In this document: one piece after another, positions 1 to 5,222 of the stretch
How positions within the stretch are numbered: the first letter of the stretch is position 1
How the letters are laid out: every line of letters begins with the position of its first letter
Origin: an uncultured Microbacteriaceae bacterium
GTDB lineage: Bacteria; Actinomycetota; Actinomycetes; Actinomycetales; Microbacteriaceae
DNA: 9,434 nucleotides
Assembly (NCBI GenBank): GCA_946481135.1
Contig: CAMLMQ010000113.1
Coordinates: 1-9,434 of the forward strand
Reading direction: 5' to 3'
Notes under the pieces: model-generated
The model's database searches: none
What the model was told of the DNA's origin: nothing
What the model saw: only the letters and a program-made list of their open reading frames with translations
Translations under genes and position numbers: made by a program

Positions 1-549
1 CGCGATCATGTGGCCGAGATGCTCGGGGTCCGACAGGTTCTCGAGCACGTGGGTGAGCGACACGACGGTGCCGATGATGCCGATCGTCGGGGCGTAGCCG
101 CCCATCGTCATGAAGAACTTCGCCGAGACGCGCTCCTCGCGCTCCTGCTGGGCGACCTGCTCCTCGAGGAGCTCGCGCAGCTCGTCCGGGTCCATGCCGT
201 CGGCGACGTTCTGCAGAGCGGACTTGAGGAACGGGTCCTTGATCTTCGCCGCCTCGGCCTCGAGCGAGAGCAGCCCCTCGCGACGGGCCTTCTCGGCGAG
301 CTCGGAGATCTGCTGGATGAGCTTCGGCGCCGACTCGACCTTGCCCTGGAACGCGCGCGGGATCGACTTGACGACGAGGCCGAGGTCTTTGACCGTGCCG
401 CTCGCGATGCCGACGGCGATCGTGCCTCCGAAGACCAGGATCATCGGTGCCGGGAGCAGCAGAGAGGTGAGGCTGCCGCCCTCGAGGAAGACCATCGCGA
501 TGATCGCTCCGAAGGCGATCAGGATGCCGAAGAGGGTTGCCGGGTCCAT
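1..549 (-). CDS. motA: MotA flagellar stator protein, partial (3' end beyond window)
   Basis: MotA is the proton-channel stator subunit of the inner membrane. With MotB it converts ion flow into torque on FliG. The first 183 residues are visible. TM1 lies at about residues 5-21 and TM2 at about 35-50. A long cytoplasmic loop follows, with the conserved charged segment ARREGLLSLE (residues 88-97), which corresponds to the rotor-contacting Arg/Glu region of E. coli MotA. TM3 (about 153-169) contains APTIGIIGTV, and its Pro154 aligns with functional Pro173 of E. coli. The fourth helix and C-terminal tail, about 80-100 residues by family length, run off the left edge in frame. The ATG overlaps the flbD stop codon (ATGA), so translation is probably coupled. 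motB would be expected next to the left. The stator family is clear. Whether it uses H+ or Na+ cannot be read from MotA alone. Confidence 0.96.
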   Translation of the reverse strand, partial: MDPATLFGILIAFGAIIAMVFLEGGSLTSLLLPAPMILVFGGTIAVGIASGTVKDLGLVVKSIPRAFQGKVESAPKLIQQISELAEKARREGLLSLEAEAAKIKDPFLKSALQNVADGMDPDELRELLEEQVAQQEREERVSAKFFMTMGGYAPTIGIIGTVVSLTHVLENLSDPEHLGHMIA

Positions 550-818
550 CAGCGGGACTTCCCGCCGCGGCTCAGCGGCACGATCTCACCCGTCCGGTGC
601 TTGAGGTCGGAGGGCTCGTTGGAGGCCTGATGTGCGAGGGCGATGACCTTCGCGCGATACCGGGCGACGAGTTCGATGATCTCGTCGAGCGGCTCGGTGA
701 CGATGTAGCTCGACCCGTCGACCAGGATCAGCGTCGTGTCGGGACTGGCATGGATGCGCTCGATGAGGTCCGGGTTCACGGCGAACCGCGAACCGTTCAG
801 ACGTGTGACCACGATCAT
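549..818 (-). CDS. flbD: FlbD/SwrD family flagellar protein
   Basis: This small 89-residue protein matches the FlbD family, called SwrD in Bacillus, where it raises flagellar motor power for swarming. The family signature is plain: it opens MIVVTRLNGSRFAVNPDLIE, followed by SPDTTLILVDGSSYIVTEPLDEIIELVARYR. The C-terminal tail (about residues 66-89) is polar and poorly conserved. I chose the ATG at 818 because family members begin with MI-V-T-R-L-N-G and an AGGA lies 5 bases upstream. An ATG two codons earlier (824) has a GAGG at similar spacing and is equally possible. A GTG at 899 would add residues encoded by predicted hairpin arms, so I consider it unlikely. The gene overlaps motA by ATGA. 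Placement after flgE matches Bacillus synteny, although here a terminator and an apparent new promoter separate the two genes. The family call is secure. The molecular mechanism is not settled by sequence. Confidence 0.9.
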   Translation of the reverse strand: MIVVTRLNGSRFAVNPDLIERIHASPDTTLILVDGSSYIVTEPLDEIIELVARYRAKVIALAHQASNEPSDLKHRTGEIVPLSRGGKSR

Positions 819-832
819 CGGCATCCTGCCCT

Positions 833-893
833 CTTGAACGGCGCACATCGTGTGCGCCGGAATCCCGTTCGCGGGGTTCTCCCCGCGTTCAAG
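833..893 (-). promoter_or_regulatory. Structured 5' leader of flbD-motA (possible three-way junction RNA)
   Basis: Three complementary pairs are directly visible. An outer pair CTTGAACG/CGTTCAAG (833-840 with 886-893) encloses two hairpins. One is GGCGCACA/TGTGCGCC (840-847 with 851-858, 3-nt loop). The other is CGCGGGG/CCCCGCG (870-876 with 881-887, 4-nt loop). The outer stem shares one base with one hairpin and two bases with the other, so full pairing of all three is slightly competitive. In the minus-strand RNA the outer stem closes immediately before the AGGG of the flbD ribosome binding region. The leader could therefore influence flbD translation or mRNA stability. It does not match a riboswitch class I recognise. 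The pairing is seen; the role is inferred. Confidence 0.45.
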
Positions 894-898
894 GTGCA

Positions 899-925
899 CT
901 GTCGGTCGTTGTCCCCCGCCCGTTA
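899..925 (-). promoter_or_regulatory. Candidate sigma-28 (FliA/WhiG-type) promoter for flbD-motA
   Basis: Reading the minus strand, TAAC (925-922) is followed by exactly 15 bases and then ACCGACAG (906-899). The classical flagellar sigma-28 consensus is TAAA-N15-GCCGATAA, so the match is 3 of 4 in the -35 box and 5 of 8 in the -10 box with ideal spacing. Initiation about seven bases downstream would fall near 892, at the first bases of the structured leader. A new promoter is needed here because a strong terminator closes the upstream flgE operon. The -10 match is imperfect, so this remains a proposal. Confidence 0.35.
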
Positions 926-953
926 GGAGCGACCCGGGTAACCGTCCCCCGAA

Positions 954-1097
954 TGTCGCGTTAGTTGCACATTGCTGCGTCCTCCCGGAACGTTCTGCAA
1001 CTGACGGTCAGTCAGAGGGCTGGCCGCTCGCCTCCTGCGACACTCGTCAGTTGCAGAACGTCACCGGAATACGGAGCAATGTGCAACTAACCCGACA
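954..1097. repeat. Large nested inverted repeat (two 53-nt arms, 38-nt centre)
   Basis: Bases 954-1006 and the reverse complement of 1045-1097 are the same length and agree at 46 of 53 positions by hand alignment, without gaps. Each arm is itself palindromic. The motif GTYAGTTGCA occurs four times in alternating orientation: 960-969 forward, 996-1005 reverse, 1046-1055 forward, 1082-1091 reverse. Both halves have the same 26-base interior. The DNA could form one long cruciform or two separate hairpins. It lies entirely in the flgE-flbD gap and is visibly less GC-rich than the flanking genes. There is no ORF in it, and I see no convincing target-site duplication. Possible identities are a REP/BIME-like dispersed repeat, a MITE-like non-autonomous element, or a multi-site operator. 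Confidence 0.8.
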
Positions 1098-1138
1098 AAA
1101 CCTGAGCGCCCGACCCCCGCAGGGGCCGGGCGCTCAGG
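1097..1138 (-). terminator. Intrinsic terminator of the fliF-flgE operon
   Basis: A perfect 12-bp stem is formed by CCTGAGCGCCCG (1101-1112) and CGGGCGCTCAGG (1127-1138). After one mismatch it extends by a further CCCC/GGGG pair (1114-1117 with 1122-1125) around a four-base loop. On the minus strand the stem is followed by TTTTG (1100-1096), a short U-tract. The flgE stop codon is only about ten bases upstream of the stem. No T-run lies on the other side, so it should act in the leftward direction only. It ends the hook operon before flbD. Confidence 0.88.
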
Positions 1139-1148
1139 GTGCCGGGGA

Positions 1149-2318
1149 TCAGCGCTTGAGGTTGGTGAGCTCCTGCAGCACCTCGTCGGAGGTGGTGATG
1201 ATGCGGGCGTTCGCCTGGAAGCCGCGCTGCGCGACGATCAGGTTGGTGAACTCCTGCGAGAGGTCGACGTTGCTCATCTCGAGGGCGCCTCCGATGAGCG
1301 TGCCGAGCCCGTCGGATCCGGGCGTGCCGTAGCGCGCCTCGCCGGAGTTGATCGACGCGCGGTAGGCGGTGCCGCCGACCTTCTCGAGGCCGCCCGGGTT
1401 GGCGAACGTCGCGAGGGCGATCCGCGCGAGCGGCTGCGTCGTGCCGTTGCTGTACGACCCCATGAGGGTGCCGTCGCTCGACATCGAGTACGACTGCAGC
1501 GATCCCGCCTCTCGACCGTTCTGGCCGGAGATCGACACCGTCGTGAGCTCGGCGAAGCCGGTGACGCCCGTGAGGTCGACGGCGATCCCGCCGAGGGCGA
1601 GGCTGCCGCCCGAGGTGAGCGCGCCGTTCGTGAACGCGAGCGAGCCGGATGCCGTGGTCGCCCCGTCGGCGCCGTCGACATCCCAGCCGGTGGCGGTCTT
1701 CTCGAAGGTGAGCACGATGGTGCGCGCCGCACCCGTCTCGTCGTACACCTCGATGTCGCGCACGAAGGTCGAGCCCGTGGCGGCATCGGCGGGGAGGTTG
1801 CCGGAGACCGTCGCGCCCGTGGTCTCGACGGCGGCGGCCATCGAGGTGAGCGGCAGGGTGACCGCGGAGACCCCTCCCGAGGTCGTGACGACGCCGTTGA
1901 CGGCGCTCCAGCCCTGCACGATCGCCCCGTCGGCCGTGACGAGTCGGCCCGCCGAGTCGAAGTCGAACGCCCCGGCGCGGGTGAACTGGATCTCCCCGCC
2001 CCGGCTCACGACGAAGAAGCCGTCGCCCGAGATCATCATGTCGGTCGACTTGCCGGTCGACTGGGTCGAGCCCTGCGCGAAGTTCGTCGAGATGCCGGCG
2101 ACCTGCACGCCGAGACCGATCTGGGCGGGGTTCGTGCCGCCCTGGAGGGCGTTGGCGGCGCCGGCGCCCTGCGTCATCTGCGACAGGGTGTCCTGGAAGC
2201 GCACCGCCGACGACTTGAACGCGGTCGTGTTGACGTTGGCGATGTTGTTGCCGGTGACATCGAGCATCGTCTGGTGCGAGCGGAGTCCGGAGATGCCGGA
2301 GTAGAGCGAGCGGAGCAT
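1149..2318 (-). CDS. flgE: Flagellar hook protein FlgE
   Basis: FlgE polymerises into the hook, the flexible joint between rod and filament, outside the cell after export by the flagellar type III system. At 389 residues it is close to the E. coli protein (about 400). The N-terminal D0 helix has the axial-protein signature (SLYSGISGLRSHQTMLDVTG, then NNIANVNTTAFK, about residues 4-35). The C-terminal helix is equally typical: ALEMSNVDLSQEFTNLIVAQ, then RGFQANARIITTSDEVLQEL, ending NLKR. The middle domain is rich in Ala, Gly, Thr and Ser, as expected for surface-exposed hook domains. FQDTL at residues 41-45 fits the FxxxL export-gate motif of rod/hook substrates. The start has a good site (AAAGGA, six bases before ATG), and 42 bases separate it from flgD. 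A strong terminator follows the stop codon, making this the last gene of the operon. Confidence 0.97.
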   Translation of the reverse strand: MLRSLYSGISGLRSHQTMLDVTGNNIANVNTTAFKSSAVRFQDTLSQMTQGAGAANALQGGTNPAQIGLGVQVAGISTNFAQGSTQSTGKSTDMMISGDGFFVVSRGGEIQFTRAGAFDFDSAGRLVTADGAIVQGWSAVNGVVTTSGGVSAVTLPLTSMAAAVETTGATVSGNLPADAATGSTFVRDIEVYDETGAARTIVLTFEKTATGWDVDGADGATTASGSLAFTNGALTSGGSLALGGIAVDLTGVTGFAELTTVSISGQNGREAGSLQSYSMSSDGTLMGSYSNGTTQPLARIALATFANPGGLEKVGGTAYRASINSGEARYGTPGSDGLGTLIGGALEMSNVDLSQEFTNLIVAQRGFQANARIITTSDEVLQELTNLKR

Positions 2319-2360
2319 GGTGCGTCCTTTCTGAGGGTGCTGCAGTTCGGTGGTCGGTGA

Positions 2361-2780
2361 TTACGCGGCGCGGGCGCCGAGCAGGGCGTCGAGTCGGTGG
2401 GTGGTGCCGTTGACGGTGACGACGGGCACCTTGTCGGCGAACGAGACGCTCGTGACGACGCCCGACGCGGTCTCCCCGTCGGCGTCGACGTAGTCGACGG
2501 TGCGTCCGAGCAGGGCGGAGGCCGCGCCGCGCATCTGCAACGAGAAGCTCTCGTCGGTCAGGGTGGTGAGCGCGGTGAGTTGCTCCATCGAGGCGAGCGC
2601 CGTGGTCTGCGCCATCATCTCGTTGGTGTCCATCGGCGAGCTCGGATCCTGGTTGCGCAGCTGGGTGACGAGGAGGTGCAGGAAGACCTCGCCGTTCATC
2701 GTCTGCTGGCGCGTCGGCGCCGCCCCGGTCGTTCCGGTGTAGGTGCTCGTGCCGGCGGCGCCGGCGATCGGTGTCGTCAT
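2361..2780 (-). CDS. flgD: Flagellar hook capping/scaffold protein FlgD
   Basis: FlgD caps the growing hook and directs FlgE assembly, then is discarded. The protein has 139 residues. The conserved core is at residues 27-70: MNGEVFLHLLVTQLRNQDPS followed by SPMDTNEMMAQTTALASMEQ, the hallmark of the family. FLHLL (residues 33-37) corresponds to the FxxxL gate-recognition motif described in FlgD. A C-terminal beta-rich segment follows (about 88-137, LLGRTVDYVDADGE onward). Enterobacterial FlgD is about 230 residues and has an extra Ig-like domain that is absent here. The short form resembles Bacillus FlgD. The ATG at 2780 is chosen because an excellent AAGGAG lies seven bases upstream, and the fliK stop codon is embedded in that site (TAAGGAG). 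Reading the frame further upstream only runs antiphase through fliK. Confidence 0.95.
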   Translation of the reverse strand: MTTPIAGAAGTSTYTGTTGAAPTRQQTMNGEVFLHLLVTQLRNQDPSSPMDTNEMMAQTTALASMEQLTALTTLTDESFSLQMRGAASALLGRTVDYVDADGETASGVVTSVSFADKVPVVTVNGTTHRLDALLGARAA

Positions 2781-2791
2781 GTCGTCTCTCC

Positions 2792-4063
2792 TTAGGCGAG
2801 CACGTCGAGGGTCGAGAGGTCGGTGCGCCCCCGGGCGGTCGCCGGGGTCGGCGCGCCGTCGGGGGTCGAGGCGGCGCTGCGTGACCCGGCCCCCTCCCGC
2901 GCGGTCTCCCGCTCGCGCGCCGGGGCGCCGTCGGTGGCGGCGTCGCCGAGGCTGAGGAGCGCCGACTGGCCGCCCTGCGCGAGGTCGCGGCGGAGGTCGG
3001 GCAGCAGCGCGCGCAGCGCGTCGCGTCCCGCGTCGGTGGGGGCGAGCAGCTGCACGTCGAGCGCGCCGTCGTGCACGAGTGCGCGCACGGTCACCGGTCC
3101 GAGCTCGTCGGGGGTGACGTGCACCGTCACGAGGTGGGTGCCGTCGGGCAGGGCCCGCAGGCCCGCGAGGGGAAGCCGCAGCTGGTCGACGAGCGGTGCG
3201 GGCGCGCTCGGGGTGGCCGACGCGGCCGCCTCGGCGGCGGCGGCCGTCGGGACGGTCACCGGGGTGGGGGGCGCGGCGAGCGGGGCGGATGCCGGGGTCG
3301 GTGCGGCCGCGGCCGGCGTGGATGCGGACGCCTGGTCCGGGGCCGGGGCCGGGGACGAGGCGGAGCCGGTGGAGGCCGCGGCCGACACCGCGGACGCGGT
3401 CGAGGCGCTCGCGACGGGGGCTCCCGAGCGGGCGCGCGCCTCGGCGGGGGCGGCCGCGACCGGGGCGGCCGGGGCCAGGGTCTGCGGTGTCTCGGCTTCC
3501 GGCATCGGAGCATCCGCCGGGGCCGGCACCGCGGAGAGGGCGGTCGGGGCCGCCGGAGTCGCGTCGGCGACCTCCGGCGGGGAGGCGGGGATGGATGCCG
3601 CGACCGGGGTGTCGCCGATCGAGGACGGGTCGGCATCCTCCCGCGTGTCGTCCGGCGTGTCGGTCTGCGCGTCCTCGGTCGGCGACGCACCAGTCGGGAT
3701 CGCGACGGGCGCAACGGTGTCGGCCGCCGCGACCTCCCCGTCGGCCGGAAGCTCGGACGGGTCCGCCGCGGTGTCGTCCACCGTCGTCGCGGTCGCCGTC
3801 GCGGCCGGGGTCGCGGTCAGCAGTGTCCCGACGACGGTGGCGGCTTCCGGGGACAGGGTCGTCGCCGGAGTCGACGCGGGCGCGGCGGTCGCCGCCGGGT
3901 CGGCCGCGGCGGCGGAGGACGGCGGGGTCGATGTCGCGGGACCAGGGGCCGACGCCACGGCGTCGAGTTCGGCGGCGAACGCGCCGGCGGCGGCCGGATC
4001 GCCCGTCGGGGCGGCCGGGGTGAGGAGGTCGGCGGCGGGGGCGGCCGAGGCGATGCGCATCAC
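2792..4063 (-). CDS. fliK: Flagellar hook-length control protein FliK
   Basis: FliK is a secreted molecular ruler that measures hook length and switches export specificity from hook to filament proteins. The 423-residue product has a long, low-complexity Ala/Pro/Thr/Ser-rich region (about residues 35-290), as is usual for the ruler part. A C-terminal Flg_hook domain follows (about 291-375), with the recognisable strand and turn pattern HLVTVHVTPDELGPVTVRAL. FAAEL at residues 29-33 fits the FxxxL export motif seen in neighbouring substrates. The start is either GTG at 4063, which overlaps the upstream stop codon as GTGA, or ATG at 4060; an AAGGG lies seven or ten bases upstream respectively. 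The stop codon lies 11 bases before flgD. Sequence of the middle region is expected to be nearly unalignable, so the identification rests on the C-terminal domain and position. Confidence 0.93.
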   Translation of the reverse strand: MMRIASAAPAADLLTPAAPTGDPAAAGAFAAELDAVASAPGPATSTPPSSAAAADPAATAAPASTPATTLSPEAATVVGTLLTATPAATATATTVDDTAADPSELPADGEVAAADTVAPVAIPTGASPTEDAQTDTPDDTREDADPSSIGDTPVAASIPASPPEVADATPAAPTALSAVPAPADAPMPEAETPQTLAPAAPVAAAPAEARARSGAPVASASTASAVSAAASTGSASSPAPAPDQASASTPAAAAPTPASAPLAAPPTPVTVPTAAAAEAAASATPSAPAPLVDQLRLPLAGLRALPDGTHLVTVHVTPDELGPVTVRALVHDGALDVQLLAPTDAGRDALRALLPDLRRDLAQGGQSALLSLGDAATDGAPARERETAREGAGSRSAASTPDGAPTPATARGRTDLSTLDVLA

Positions 4064-4803
4064 GGGGTTCCCTTCTGCTGCAGCGCCCAGCGCTGCAGGG
4101 CGAGCGACGCGAGGTCGGGTGAGGTGGGGGTGGGGGATCCGAGCAGGCTCGGCGGGAGGGCGGACGCGAACGGGGTCGCGGACGCGAGCGGAGACGTCGT
4201 GCCGAGCGACCCGGCGAGGGTGCCGAGCAGCGACAGCCCGGCGAGCACCGACGACATGTCGACGGCGGGCGCAGCCGGCTGCATCGCGGCGGGCGCGTCG
4301 ATCCGGCGGATGGTGACGATGCCGGCATCCCCCGTCCAGAGTTCCTGCTCGACGACGTTCTTGCCCGGCGACGGGGCGTGGATGATCCTGTTGTCGCCTG
4401 CGTAGATGCCGATGTGGCGGCCGTTGTTGGTGACGATGAGGTCGCCCGGCCGGGCGTCGGCGAGCGAGGGCACCTCGGTGCCGAGGTCACCCTGCAGTCC
4501 GCTGTGGTGGGGCGCGTCGATGCCGTAGGCGCCGAGCACCGTCTTCACGAGGCCCGAGCAGTCGATGCCGTTCTTCGTGGTGCCGCCGAGCACGTAGGGC
4601 GTGCCGAGGAAGCCGCGGGCGTCGTCGACGATGCGCTGACCCCACGCGTCGGCCGTCTGGGTCGACGGCGACGCGGAGGTGAGCTGCGTGAGCAGTGCGC
4701 CGAAGACGCTCGCCGAAGCGGTCGAGGCGGCGGGCGCGTCGCCGCGCAGCTGGGCGAGCGTGGACTGGATGCCGGCGATCGCCGACACGGCGGGCGTGGT
4801 CAT
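4060..4803 (-). CDS. NlpC/P60 (C40) peptidase in flagellar operon, FlgJ-like role proposed
   Basis: This 247-residue protein carries an NlpC/P60 cysteine peptidase domain (about residues 54-165), a family that cuts the D-Glu-to-diamino-acid bond in peptidoglycan stems. The visible catalytic set is Cys82 in GIDCSGLVKT, His130 in GRHIGIYAG and His142 in IIHAPSPGKNV; RPGDLIV (118-124) is also typical. There is no Sec signal peptide or membrane helix. The N-terminus instead reads VSAIAGIQSTLAQLRG and later VFGALL. This resembles the start of FliE and supplies an FxxxL motif (34-38) as in FlgD, FlgE and FliK, so export by the flagellar machinery is plausible. The C-terminal 80 residues are Ala/Pro/Ser/Leu-rich and unrecognised. 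Its ATG overlaps the fliJ stop codon, with GGAGG six bases upstream. It occupies the slot of Bacillus ylxF. Peptidase assignment is firm; a role in opening the wall for the rod is inference. Confidence 0.9.
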   Translation of the reverse strand: MTTPAVSAIAGIQSTLAQLRGDAPAASTASASVFGALLTQLTSASPSTQTADAWGQRIVDDARGFLGTPYVLGGTTKNGIDCSGLVKTVLGAYGIDAPHHSGLQGDLGTEVPSLADARPGDLIVTNNGRHIGIYAGDNRIIHAPSPGKNVVEQELWTGDAGIVTIRRIDAPAAMQPAAPAVDMSSVLAGLSLLGTLAGSLGTTSPLASATPFASALPPSLLGSPTPTSPDLASLALQRWALQQKGTP

Positions 4804-5222
4804 CGGATGCCTCCATCCCGGGTCACGCGCGCGGCGTGTTCGTCGAGCTCGAGCTGCTCCGCGCGGAGCGACGCGGCGCGCTCGTGCGCCTCGTGCCGCT
4901 CCTGCAGCTTGTCGAGCTGCACCGTGCGGGCGTGGGCGGCCGCATGCTCGGCGGCGGCGGCCTCGACGGCGTCGAGGTCGCGGGCGAGGAGGGCGTCGAG
5001 CTCGGTCAGCATGCTCGACGACGACGCCCGGGCCGCGGCGATCGACTGCACGGCCTCGGCCGAGGTCGCGTCGACCGCGGAGTCGCCGAGCACGGCGCGC
5101 ACGCGCTGCTCGGAGCGGCGGCGCTGGGACTCGGTGGCCCGGGCGCGGGCGAGCTCGGCGCGGGTCGCCTCCTCCTGCAGCAGGCGCAGGCGCTTGAGCC
5201 CCGCGAGTCGGAACGGGTTCAT
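4800..5222 (-). CDS. fliJ: FliJ flagellar export chaperone/ATPase stalk protein
   Basis: FliJ is the central coiled-coil stalk of the FliI hexamer and links the ATPase to the FlhA export gate. This 140-residue protein is highly charged and almost entirely helical by composition, with two long coiled-coil stretches (about residues 5-45 and 70-130). It has the usual start MNPFRLAGLKRLRLLQEEAT and a C-terminal LDKLQERHEAHERAASLRAE segment, where FliJ proteins carry their best conserved residues. The length is typical (about 145). I selected the ATG at 5222 because it overlaps the fliI stop codon as ATGA and is preceded by GGGGGTGG. A longer frame from 5267 would run inside fliI. Sequence conservation in FliJ is low, so position after fliI contributes to the call. 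Confidence 0.9.
   Translation of the reverse strand: MNPFRLAGLKRLRLLQEEATRAELARARATESQRRRSEQRVRAVLGDSAVDATSAEAVQSIAAARASSSSMLTELDALLARDLDAVEAAAAEHAAAHARTVQLDKLQERHEAHERAASLRAEQLELDEHAARVTRDGGIR

Noticed and set aside
819..899. N-terminal extension of FlbD from a GTG at 899
   Set aside because: The extra 27 codons cover predicted hairpin arms, are not part of the FlbD family, and the family start MI-V-T-R-L-N-G coincides with an ATG that has its own ribosome binding site.
829..960. c-di-GMP or other known riboswitch upstream of flbD
   Set aside because: The leader has paired stems, but I see none of the conserved GEMM or other riboswitch core bases.
954..1097. Inverted repeat as an insertion sequence, phage attachment site or CRISPR
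   Set aside because: There is no transposase or integrase ORF, no convincing target duplication, no tRNA gene, and the units alternate in orientation rather than repeat in tandem with spacers.
1101..1138. Terminator acting in both directions
   Set aside because: The plus-strand side after 1138 lacks a T-run, and no plus-strand gene ends there.
850..1332. 160-codon plus-strand frame across the intergenic repeat
   Set aside because: It runs through the inverted repeat, the terminator and the antisense of flgE. There is no ribosome binding site or recognisable protein sequence.
2823..4405. Several long Gly/Arg- or Ala/Ser-rich frames on the plus strand opposite fliK
   Set aside because: They are mirror images of the Ala/Pro-rich FliK linker in very GC-rich DNA, with no domain and no sensible ribosome binding context.
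2361..4490. 709-codon minus-strand frame joining flgD to sequence upstream
   Set aside because: Only the last 139 residues are FlgD. The rest is an Arg/Pro-rich out-of-frame reading of fliK and the peptidase gene. A strong ribosome binding site at the FlgD ATG decides the start.
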